Shown one piece after another: positions 5,914 to 11,700 of a stretch of 11,700 bases of DNA. Made by a program: the position numbers and the translations under genes. Source of the DNA: JBOFFC01 sp051648405 (GTDB lineage: Bacteria > Planctomycetota > Planctomycetia > Pirellulales > Lacipirellulaceae); contig JBOFFC010000183.1 in NCBI GenBank assembly GCA_051648405.1, forward strand, positions 1 through 11,700, in the 5' to 3' direction. Below the pieces are notes generated by a model. That model made no database searches. It was not told the DNA's origin and saw nothing but the letters and a program-made list of their open reading frames with translations. Within the stretch, counting starts at the first letter, position 1. Every line of letters begins with the position of its first letter.

Positions 5914-6747
5914 TTGCCGAACCTACCCGCCCAAGTCGGTCCGCACCGCTGTGGCCCCGGCGAGCGACTCCTGTTGATCGCCGGCCCGTGCGTGCTCGAG
6001 ACGCTCGACGGAGCCCTGCTGATCGCCGAGGAGCTCGCTCGGCACGGCGAGCGGCTCGGCGTGCAGGTGGTCTTCAAGGCCTCGTTCGACAAGGCGAACC
6101 GCACCAGCGGCGACGCGTTCCGCGGCTTGGGGCTCGACGAGGGGCTGCGGGTCCTGGAGCGCGTCGGCGACGCGACGGGGCTGCCGCTGACGACCGACTT
6201 TCACGAGGCGCACCAGGCGGCAGCCGTCGGCCAGGTGTGTGACCTATTGCAAGTGCCGGCCTTCCTGGCCCGCCAGACCGACCTTCTGGTCGCCGCCGCT
6301 GAGACGGGCCGCGCGGTCAACGTCAAGAAGGGGCAGTTCATGGCCCCTTGGGACATGAAGCACGTCGTCGCGAAGCTCGAGGCGAGCGGCTGCCGCAACG
6401 TGCTGCTGTGCGAGCGCGGGACGTTCTTCGGCTACGGCCGGCTGGTGAACGACATGCGGGCGATCCCGCAGATGCAGGCCCTCGGCGTGCCGGTGGTCTT
6501 CGACGCGACGCACAGCGTCCAGGAGCCGGGGGGCCTCGGCGGGGCTACCGGCGGCAACCGCGCGATGGCCGGGCCGCTGGCGACCGCGGCCGTGGCGATG
6601 GGCGCCGACGCGGTCTTCCTCGAGACGCACCCCGACCCCGACCGCTCGCCGAGCGACGGGCCGAACATGCTGGCGCTCGACGCGATCGGGCCCCTTCTGG
6701 AGCGTTTGCTCCGCGTCCGCAACGCGCTCGAGCCCAAGTCACCTTGA
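5914..6747 (+). CDS. kdsA: 3-deoxy-8-phosphooctulonate synthase (KdsA), metal-dependent class
   Basis: KdsA condenses phosphoenolpyruvate with arabinose 5-phosphate to make Kdo 8-phosphate, the committed step to the Kdo sugar of lipopolysaccharide. The 277-residue product covers the full TIM barrel: AGPC (23-26), KASFDKANRTS (55-65), TDFHE (94-98), ARQTDLL, NVKKGQF, ERGTFFGYG, DATHSVQ and ETHPDPD. Cys26, His200, Glu237 and Asp248 have the same spacing (174, 37 and 11 residues) as the metal ligands of Aquifex aeolicus KdsA as I remember them. This places the enzyme in the metal-dependent class, not the E. coli-like class with Asn at the Cys position. The start is TTG 5914; an in-frame TAG at 5878 and the absence of any ATG or GTG before the first motif leave little choice. 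Its presence implies the host makes Kdo-containing lipopolysaccharide. Confidence 0.96.
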   Translation: MPNLPAQVGPHRCGPGERLLLIAGPCVLETLDGALLIAEELARHGERLGVQVVFKASFDKANRTSGDAFRGLGLDEGLRVLERVGDATGLPLTTDFHEAHQAAAVGQVCDLLQVPAFLARQTDLLVAAAETGRAVNVKKGQFMAPWDMKHVVAKLEASGCRNVLLCERGTFFGYGRLVNDMRAIPQMQALGVPVVFDATHSVQEPGGLGGATGGNRAMAGPLATAAVAMGADAVFLETHPDPDRSPSDGPNMLALDAIGPLLERLLRVRNALEPKSP

Positions 6748-6775
6748 GCGCGAGTGACCTTGATCCAAGGCGACG

Positions 6776-8869
6776 ATGAGAACCAATCGCTTGAACCGAC
6801 GATCGATCTTCGCCCCGACAGCCGCGTGCGTGCTGGTGTGTTGCGCCGGTTGCACCACGGCGCCGACCCAGCCCTCGAAGGCCGCGGCCGCGAAGCGCGC
6901 CGCGCAGCAGCGGCTGTCCGAGTCGAACGCGTTGCTGGATTCGATTGTGTCGCAGCTGCGCAACCTAGCCGAGGCGACGCAACTCGAGCTGGCCCCCCCT
7001 TCGGTCGTGCTCGACTCGCAGAAGACGACCGACGGCGAAGACGCTTTGGCGATCATCACCCGTCGGCCCGACGCCCCGAACGAGCCCGCGAACCTGCTGC
7101 GCGTCTCCCTGCAGAACGTGCGGTTCCGCACGCTGGGGGTCCGCCCCGGGGACACGCTCAAATACTTCGCCGTCTACGACCGCGACACGATGAATCGCCT
7201 CCGTGAGACGCAGGAGGCCGACATCGTGACGATGGCCGCCGTGAACCTGACCGTCGCCCAGGTGCTCGGGGACGACGCGCTGCTCATCGAAGGGGGCTTG
7301 GTGCAGGAGTTCACCACGCCGATGAAGATCGAAGTCTGGCGCAACGTCGATGACCGGATGCGGGGGATCAACGAGAGCCTCGCGCGGTACGCCAACCGCC
7401 GCGAGCCGCCGCTCGCCTGGCAGCCAACCCCCGACGACGCGGCGATGGGACCGATGACCGAGCGGCTCAACCAATGGCTCCGCCAGGGGGCGAGCGCGAA
7501 GCAGGAACCGTGGCGCCGCGTCGCACTGCTCGACACCCTTCCGGAGTCCCTCCGCGGTGCGGACGACCTCGCCCCCTTTCTCTCGAAGGAGGCGCTCGGC
7601 GACGGGCCCTTCAGCCCCGACGACAGCCAGTCGCTGCAAACGGCGACGTGGATGCGCGACGTCGGCCATTGGGTTCGCGGCGACGAGCCCGACCCGGTGA
7701 TCGAAGCGACGCGACTGTTCGACTGGGTTGTGCGGAACGTGCAACTCGTCCCCGACGCGGACGAGCGGCCCCACTCGCCGTGGGACACGCTCCTCTACGG
7801 TCAGGGGACGGCGCGGCAGCGTGTCGCCGTGTTCGCCGGCCTCTGCCGGCAGCAAAAGCTCGTCGCGGCGGCAGTGACCGTGCCGACCGAAGGGGGCGAG
7901 CGGCTTATAGCCGGCGTCGCCGCGAACGACGCGCTCTACTTGTTCGACCCGACGCTCGGCCTGCCGATCCCGGGGCCCGACGGGCGGACCGTCGCGACCC
8001 TGGCCGAAGCGGCCGCCGACGAAGCGCTTTTGCGGTCGCTCGACCTCGACGGGTTGCCCTACGCAGTCCGCGCCGGCGACCTGGCGAAGGCGCGGCTCGC
8101 GGTTGTCGCCGAACCGTTCACCCTGTCGCGCCGGGCGAAGCGCCTCGAGCAGCGCTTCGGGGGCGCCGATGCGCTGGTGCTCGCGGTCGATGCCGAAGGC
8201 GTCGCCGAGCAACTGGCGAAGCTTCGCCCCGCGCCGGCCGGCGACGCCGAACCCGCGCCCGTGGCGTTGTGGTCGGCGCCGCTCGAGCTGCTCCGCACGC
8301 GGCTCGCGGCCGATCGCGGCGCTCGGGCCCGCGAAGTGCAGGCGTTCCTGCCGCTCGCGTGGCGGCCCGGGTTGTGGAAGGGACGCGTGCTGCATTTCCG
8401 CGGCCGAACCGAGGCCCCGGGGCAGCGTCCGACCGACGTGCTGGCCGAGCCGGTGAACGACCACCGCGCGGCGCAGCAAATGTTCACGAGCCCGCTCGTC
8501 CGCCCGACCGACAGGAAGCTCAACGAGCTGGCTTCCGACGAGAAGCGCGAGATCTACTTCAAGGCGAAGGCGCTCGCGACCGCGTGGCTCGGCGTGCTGC
8601 TGGTGGACCGAGGCGAGCACCGCACGGCCCAGCGATGGCTCGAGAACGCCGCGCTCGAGGGTCCCGCCGCCGAAGAGCTCGCCGATGGTGTGCGCCACAA
8701 CCTCGCGCGGGCTTACGAAGGCGAGGGGAACCTCTCGCGGGCGATCGAGCTGTACGAATCGGCCGGCGACGCCCCGAGTGCGTACGGCGATCGACTCCGT
8801 GCGAAGCGGCTCCGCGCAGAGCTCGCCAAGAAGGACGCGAAAAGCGACGACGCGGACGGCAGCAAGTGA
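6776..8869 (+). CDS. Putative lipoprotein with degenerate transglutaminase-like domain and TPR-like C-terminus
   Basis: This 697-residue exported protein is of unknown function. Residues 1-26 form a lipoprotein-like signal ending CAGC; the -3 Cys is atypical for a lipobox, so lipidation at Cys26 is probable, not sure. A helical segment (about 33-70) follows, then a region with no family I recognise. At 314-395 a transglutaminase-like core is visible: LFDWVVRNVQ, then GTARQRVAVFAGLCR, then LYLFDPTLGLP. Aligned to active members (GxCxDxAxLFxALCR pattern), the catalytic Cys is Ala346, and no His precedes the retained DPT, so the domain looks inactive. Residues about 595-690 contain two or three TPR-like helical pairs. 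ATG 6776 has AAGG 5 bases upstream. It starts 28 bases after kdsA, suggesting one operon and an envelope role such as a scaffold. Confidence 0.87.
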   Translation: MRTNRLNRRSIFAPTAACVLVCCAGCTTAPTQPSKAAAAKRAAQQRLSESNALLDSIVSQLRNLAEATQLELAPPSVVLDSQKTTDGEDALAIITRRPDAPNEPANLLRVSLQNVRFRTLGVRPGDTLKYFAVYDRDTMNRLRETQEADIVTMAAVNLTVAQVLGDDALLIEGGLVQEFTTPMKIEVWRNVDDRMRGINESLARYANRREPPLAWQPTPDDAAMGPMTERLNQWLRQGASAKQEPWRRVALLDTLPESLRGADDLAPFLSKEALGDGPFSPDDSQSLQTATWMRDVGHWVRGDEPDPVIEATRLFDWVVRNVQLVPDADERPHSPWDTLLYGQGTARQRVAVFAGLCRQQKLVAAAVTVPTEGGERLIAGVAANDALYLFDPTLGLPIPGPDGRTVATLAEAAADEALLRSLDLDGLPYAVRAGDLAKARLAVVAEPFTLSRRAKRLEQRFGGADALVLAVDAEGVAEQLAKLRPAPAGDAEPAPVALWSAPLELLRTRLAADRGARAREVQAFLPLAWRPGLWKGRVLHFRGRTEAPGQRPTDVLAEPVNDHRAAQQMFTSPLVRPTDRKLNELASDEKREIYFKAKALATAWLGVLLVDRGEHRTAQRWLENAALEGPAAEELADGVRHNLARAYEGEGNLSRAIELYESAGDAPSAYGDRLRAKRLRAELAKKDAKSDDADGSK

Positions 8870-8933
8870 CGTCACGAAGCCCTACGTTCGCGCGGGGCGC
8901 GGTCGCGACGGTTCCGCGGCGCGGAGACGGTCG

Positions 8934-9935
8934 ATGAAGTCGCTCCGCCGGCACTGGTTCCTCGTCGCGCTGGCGCTCGTGCTGCTGGGGGGATCGACGT
9001 GGCATGCGTGGGTCGGCCCGCTGGCCGAGCGAATCCCGCAGGACGCGCTGCTGGCGGCGATCGTCCTGGCGATGTCGGCGCCGCTCGACTTGGGCAAGTC
9101 GATGCGCGGCGGCTACGCGTTGTCGGCGGTGCTGGTGGGGGTCTTCGTGAACGCCGCGCTCGCCGCGCCGCTGGCGGCGGGCTTGGCGTGGTTGCTCGGG
9201 CCCCCGAGCGCTGGGGTTCTCTCCGAGGGGCTCGCGGTGGGGCTGGTGATCGCCGCGTTGCCGCCGACGACGCAGGCTTCGGCCGCGGTCTGGACGCGTC
9301 GCGGCGGCGGCAACGAGGCCGCGGCTCTGATGGTGACGGTGGTCACGAACCTCGCATGCTTCGTGGTCCTGCCGTTTTGGGCCTGGGCGCTGCTCGGCGA
9401 GGGGGGCGAAGCGGCGGGGGGGGCGATCGACCCTTGGAATCTGTCGTCGCGACTCGCGCTTTGCGTCGTCACGCCCCTCGTGGCGGGGCAGCTCTTGCGG
9501 CTTTGGGCGCCGCTGCGACTGCTGGCGGACCGACATCGGCACGGGCTGTCGATCTTCGCGCAGTGCGGGCTGCTGGCGATGGTCGCCGTGGGGGCGGTCC
9601 GCTGCGGCGAGGCGGCATACGGGGCGGGGGCCGGGTTTGGGGCCGCCGAGGTGCTGACGCTGGTCGCCGCCGCCGCGGGGCTCCACACGTTGCTGTTCGC
9701 GGTCGGCTGGGCGTCGGCCCGTGCGCTCGGTGCCCCGCGTCCCGAGGCCCTCGCCGCCGCCGTGGGGGGGAGCCAAAAGACGCTCGCCGTGGGGCTCGAT
9801 GTGGCGATCTCGATCGGCGCGACGCTCGGCCTGGGGGGCGCCGTGATCCTGCCGATGGTCGTCTACCACGCCGCCCAACTGCTGATCGACGCGGTGCTCG
9901 TCGAGCGGGTGGGGCGCCCAAAGCCGGGGGGCTAG
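8934..9935 (+). CDS. SBF-like transporter (bile acid:sodium symporter superfamily)
   Basis: This 333-residue polytopic inner-membrane protein has about 9-10 hydrophobic segments. It shows the signatures of the SBF superfamily: AALPPTTQASAAVW (P110-P111 and onward), GNEAAALMVTVVTNL (126-140) with the conserved Asn-Glu, and GGSQKTLAVGL (278-288) in the second inverted half. These polar breaks in helices correspond to the sodium- and substrate-binding crossover of the fold. The length and pattern resemble the SBF-like (YfeH-type) branch rather than the ArsB/Acr3 arsenite branch. ATG 8934 is preceded by GGAG (8923-8926); the open frame extending back to 8685 overlaps the upstream gene and lacks membrane character. 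The 64-base gap suggests co-transcription with kdsA and the lipoprotein gene. The substrate is probably an organic anion, but the sequence does not decide it. Confidence 0.9.
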   Translation: MKSLRRHWFLVALALVLLGGSTWHAWVGPLAERIPQDALLAAIVLAMSAPLDLGKSMRGGYALSAVLVGVFVNAALAAPLAAGLAWLLGPPSAGVLSEGLAVGLVIAALPPTTQASAAVWTRRGGGNEAAALMVTVVTNLACFVVLPFWAWALLGEGGEAAGGAIDPWNLSSRLALCVVTPLVAGQLLRLWAPLRLLADRHRHGLSIFAQCGLLAMVAVGAVRCGEAAYGAGAGFGAAEVLTLVAAAAGLHTLLFAVGWASARALGAPRPEALAAAVGGSQKTLAVGLDVAISIGATLGLGGAVILPMVVYHAAQLLIDAVLVERVGRPKPGG

Positions 9936-9938
9936 CCC

Positions 9939-9967
9939 TTGAGCTGCCCCCGAGTATCACCTAACCT
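9939..9967 (+). promoter_or_regulatory. Candidate sigma-70-type promoter for rpmE
   Basis: TTGAGC (9939-9944) and TAACCT (9962-9967) are separated by 17 bases. The -10 keeps the key first, second and last positions. It would give rpmE a leader of about 210 bases. The rest of that gap (9968-10185) holds no gene, and I saw no tRNA or known riboswitch in it. Confidence 0.35.
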
Positions 9968-10185
9968 ACGGGGCTACGGTCGTGGCAGCAGCCGCGGCTA
10001 GTTGCCCTCGGGCGTCGCTCGGTCTCGGCCTAGCGCACTCGGCGGCAAACGCGGCCCCCGGCGCCTTGGGGCCTCGCGGTGGTCCCGCTCAGGGATCGGC
10101 CAGCGAGGCGGCGGCCGGGACAGGCCTACCACGGGTCCGGCGCGTCCGAGCGAACATCGGTCGCCGACAACAGGAAGCAAGCGCG

Positions 10186-10413
10186 ATGAAAGACGGCGTC
10201 CACCCGAAGTACCACGAGACCAAGGTCACCTGCGGCTGCGGGAACTCCTTCGTCACGCGTAGCACGCGGCCCGAGTTGCGGGTCGATATCTGCAACGCTT
10301 GCCACCCCTTCTACACGGGCAAGCTGAAGTTCGTCGATACGGCCGGCCGGATCGACAAGTTCAAGAAGAAGTTCGAGGCCGCGGGTTACGCGAGCCTGAA
10401 GAAGAAGAAGTAG
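10186..10413 (+). CDS. rpmE: 50S ribosomal protein L31, zinc-binding (C+) type
   Basis: This 75-residue protein of the large ribosomal subunit bridges toward the small subunit near the central protuberance. MKDGVHPKYHETKVTCGCG, then STRPELRVDICNACHPFYTG, are diagnostic of L31. All four zinc ligands are present (C16, C18, C36, C39), so this is the zinc-carrying C+ form rather than the zinc-free paralogue made under zinc limitation in many bacteria. The tail is strongly basic and ends in four lysines. ATG 10186 follows AGGAAG (10172-10177) at 8 bases; the longer frame back to 9982 has no L31 similarity. The gene is followed by hairpins and then prfA, an rpmE-prfA order found in many bacteria. 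Confidence 0.97.
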   Translation: MKDGVHPKYHETKVTCGCGNSFVTRSTRPELRVDICNACHPFYTGKLKFVDTAGRIDKFKKKFEAAGYASLKKKK

Positions 10414-10450
10414 CGGCGGCGCCGCTTTGGCGACCCCCACGGGCGTCGCC
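10412..10450 (+). terminator. Two small hairpins directly after rpmE
   Basis: AGCGGC (10412-10417) pairs with GCCGCT (10421-10426) around a 3-base loop, overlaps the rpmE stop codon and is followed by TT. GGCGAC (10429-10434) pairs with GTCGCC (10445-10450) around a 10-base loop and is also followed by TT. Neither has a full T run. Confidence 0.4.
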
Positions 10451-10462
10451 TTCCCCCCGCAG

Positions 10463-10490
10463 CGGGCGCTCGCCGAGCGCCCGTTCTGCT
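10463..10490 (+). terminator. Intrinsic-terminator-like hairpin between rpmE and prfA
   Basis: CGGGCGCT (10463-10470) and AGCGCCCG (10476-10483) form a perfect 8-bp stem with a 5-base loop, followed by the partly T-rich TTCTGCTT. It is the best terminator candidate in the window. It lies 52 bases before prfA and could end or attenuate rpmE transcription. Confidence 0.55.
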
Positions 10491-10541
10491 TGCGCCCTCT
10501 GCTGGCTTCCGCTTCCGCCGAACCGCTATCGAGCCCCCCGC

Positions 10542-11615
10542 ATGCGTGACCAGCTCGACAAAACGCTGGAGCGATTCGAGGGGCTCGAGCGCGACATGGT
10601 CGATCCGGTGGTGCTGGCCGACCCCAGCCGGCTCGCCGCCATCGCGCGCGAGCACGGCGGCCTGGCGAAGGTGGCCAACCTCTACCGCTCGTTCCTCGGG
10701 CTGTGCGCGGCGATCAACGAGGCCCGCGAGATGGCGGCCGCCGACGACCCCGACATGCGCGAGATCGCCGAGGCCGAGCTCCCTGAGCTCGTCGTCAAGC
10801 GCGAGGCGGCCTGGGACATCCTGCTCGGCATGAGTCTCGGCGGAGAAGACGCCAACCGCAGCCGCTGCATCATGGAGCTCCGCGCCGGCACCGGCGGCGA
10901 CGAGGCGGCCCTCTTCGCCCGCGACCTGTACGAGATGTACAAGCGCCACGCCGACATGAAGGGGTGGAAGGTCGAGGTGCTCGATTCCAGCGTGACCGAG
11001 CTGGGGGGTTTTAAGGAGCTGTCGATCGCCGTCGAAGGGGAGGGTGTCTTCCGCGAGCTGCGCTACGAGTCCGGCGGGCACCGCGTGCAGCGCGTCCCCA
11101 AGACCGAAACGCAGGGCCGCATCCACACCTCGGCCGCCACGGTGGCCGTGATGGCCGAGCCCGAGGACGTCGAGGTCGAGATCGGCCCCGACGACTACCG
11201 CCTCGACAAGTTCTGCGCCTCGGGACCCGGCGGGCAGCACGTCAACAAGACCGAGTCGGCCGTGCGCCTCACGCACCTCGAGACGGGCATCGTCGTCCAG
11301 TGCCAGGACGAGAAGTCGCAGCACAAGAACCTCGCCAAGGCGCTCCGCGTGCTCAAGTCGCGCGTCTACGACATGCGCCAGCAGGCCGAGCACGCCCGCC
11401 GGTCGGCCGAGCGCCGCGACCTCGTCGGCTCGGGGGACCGGAGCGAGCGGATCCGCACCTACAACTACCCCGACAACCGCCTGACCGACCACCGCATCGG
11501 CCTGTCGCTGTACAAGCTCGACCAGATCCTCGCGGGGAACGTCCAGATGGTGACCGACGCCCTGATCGACTACGAGCGACAGCATCAACGCGACCAAATG
11601 GGGGGGCTCGATTGA
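10542..11615 (+). CDS. prfA: Peptide chain release factor 1 (RF1)
   Basis: RF1 reads UAA and UAG stop codons in the ribosomal A site and triggers peptide release. The 357-residue length is typical. The N-terminal helical domain (MRDQLDKTLERFEGLE) leads into the RAGTGGDEA core. The stop-codon recognition loop has PKT at 186-188, the RF1-type PxT tripeptide rather than the SPF of RF2. GPGGQHVNKTES carries the catalytic GGQ at 230-232, whose Gln is normally methylated by PrmC. The C-terminal RIRTYNYPDNRLTDHR is fully conserved. ATG 10542 is where RF1 homology starts; only a weak GAG precedes it, and the frame extending back to 10299 overlaps rpmE. No prmC start is visible after it within the window. 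Confidence 0.97.
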   Translation: MRDQLDKTLERFEGLERDMVDPVVLADPSRLAAIAREHGGLAKVANLYRSFLGLCAAINEAREMAAADDPDMREIAEAELPELVVKREAAWDILLGMSLGGEDANRSRCIMELRAGTGGDEAALFARDLYEMYKRHADMKGWKVEVLDSSVTELGGFKELSIAVEGEGVFRELRYESGGHRVQRVPKTETQGRIHTSAATVAVMAEPEDVEVEIGPDDYRLDKFCASGPGGQHVNKTESAVRLTHLETGIVVQCQDEKSQHKNLAKALRVLKSRVYDMRQQAEHARRSAERRDLVGSGDRSERIRTYNYPDNRLTDHRIGLSLYKLDQILAGNVQMVTDALIDYERQHQRDQMGGLD

Positions 11616-11657
11616 GCCCTCTCCAGTGCAAAACGTAGCGCTGGCGAGTGAGATGTC

Positions 11658-11681
11658 CCCCTCCCCCTTCAGGGGGAGGGG
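11658..11681. repeat. Perfect 10-bp hairpin repeat after prfA
   Basis: CCCCTCCCCC (11658-11667) and GGGGGAGGGG (11672-11681) pair perfectly around the loop TTCA, and a further G-rich stretch, GGGAGGGGG, follows. It begins 42 bases past the prfA stop, so it may act as a terminator. Its form resembles C/G-rich hairpins that I recall as dispersed in planctomycete intergenic regions. Confidence 0.7.
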
Positions 11682-11700
11682 CCCCGGGAGGGGGCGTTGG

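Noticed and set aside
6965..8875. 636-residue open frame on the minus strand
   Set aside because: It lies wholly opposite the 697-residue lipoprotein gene, has Arg/Gly/Val-rich low-complexity composition and no recognisable motif. Long antisense frames are expected at this GC content.
8559..9878. 439-residue open frame on the minus strand
   Set aside because: It is rich in Arg, Gln and Pro with no domain, and runs antisense to the transporter and the end of the lipoprotein gene.
9936..10185. Possible tRNA or structured RNA in the leader of rpmE
   Set aside because: No cloverleaf, CCA end or known riboswitch core could be traced; only a weak promoter candidate was supportable.
10386..11597. 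403-residue open frame on the minus strand
   Set aside because: It is antisense to prfA, whose RF1 motifs are unmistakable. Its composition is typical of a GC-rich shadow frame.

Overview
The window reads as a chromosomal segment of a GC-rich planctomycete, most likely order Pirellulales (Lacipirellulaceae-like). The evidence is three consecutive secreted proteins ending in PEP-CTERM sorting signals, one of them with a dockerin-like EF-hand pair just before the PEP motif. Further support comes from weak Shine-Dalgarno sequences with ATG, GTG and TTG starts, and from C/G-rich hairpin repeats between genes. All ten genes I accept are on the + strand. The long minus-strand frames are GC-rich shadows of real genes.

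Region 1 (1-4513) is a surface-protein and metal-handling block. A run of 17 C residues sits just upstream of a dockerin/PEP-CTERM protein (44-1015). After an AT-rich inverted repeat and a 211-base gap come a protein resembling the cyanobacterial all3515 family of Zur-repressed PEP-CTERM proteins (1227-2123), a HAF-repeat PEP-CTERM protein (2243-3205) and a ZigA/YciC-type COG0523 GTPase (3251-4513). The first and second PEP-CTERM proteins carry His-x-His motifs. An all3515-like protein beside a COG0523 GTPase suggests a zinc-limitation locus that pairs an envelope-anchored protein with a cytoplasmic metallochaperone. This is the most interesting hypothesis in the window.

Region 2 (4514-4814) is a gap packed with three REP-like hairpins. 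It separates the metal block from a lipid/diacylglycerol-kinase family protein (4815-5768).

Region 3 (5914-9935) holds kdsA of the metal-dependent class for lipopolysaccharide Kdo synthesis. Twenty-eight bases later comes a 697-residue putative lipoprotein with an apparently inactive transglutaminase-like domain and C-terminal TPR-like helices. An SBF-like transporter of the bile acid:sodium symporter superfamily follows. The short spacings suggest co-transcription.

Region 4 (9936-11700) is a translation block: rpmE (zinc-binding C+ form of ribosomal protein L31), a run of hairpins, then prfA (release factor 1). It ends in a perfect 10-bp hairpin of a type that looks dispersed. prmC, the usual partner of prfA, does not start within the 85 bases left.

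No tRNA, rRNA, CRISPR array, insertion sequence or origin was seen.
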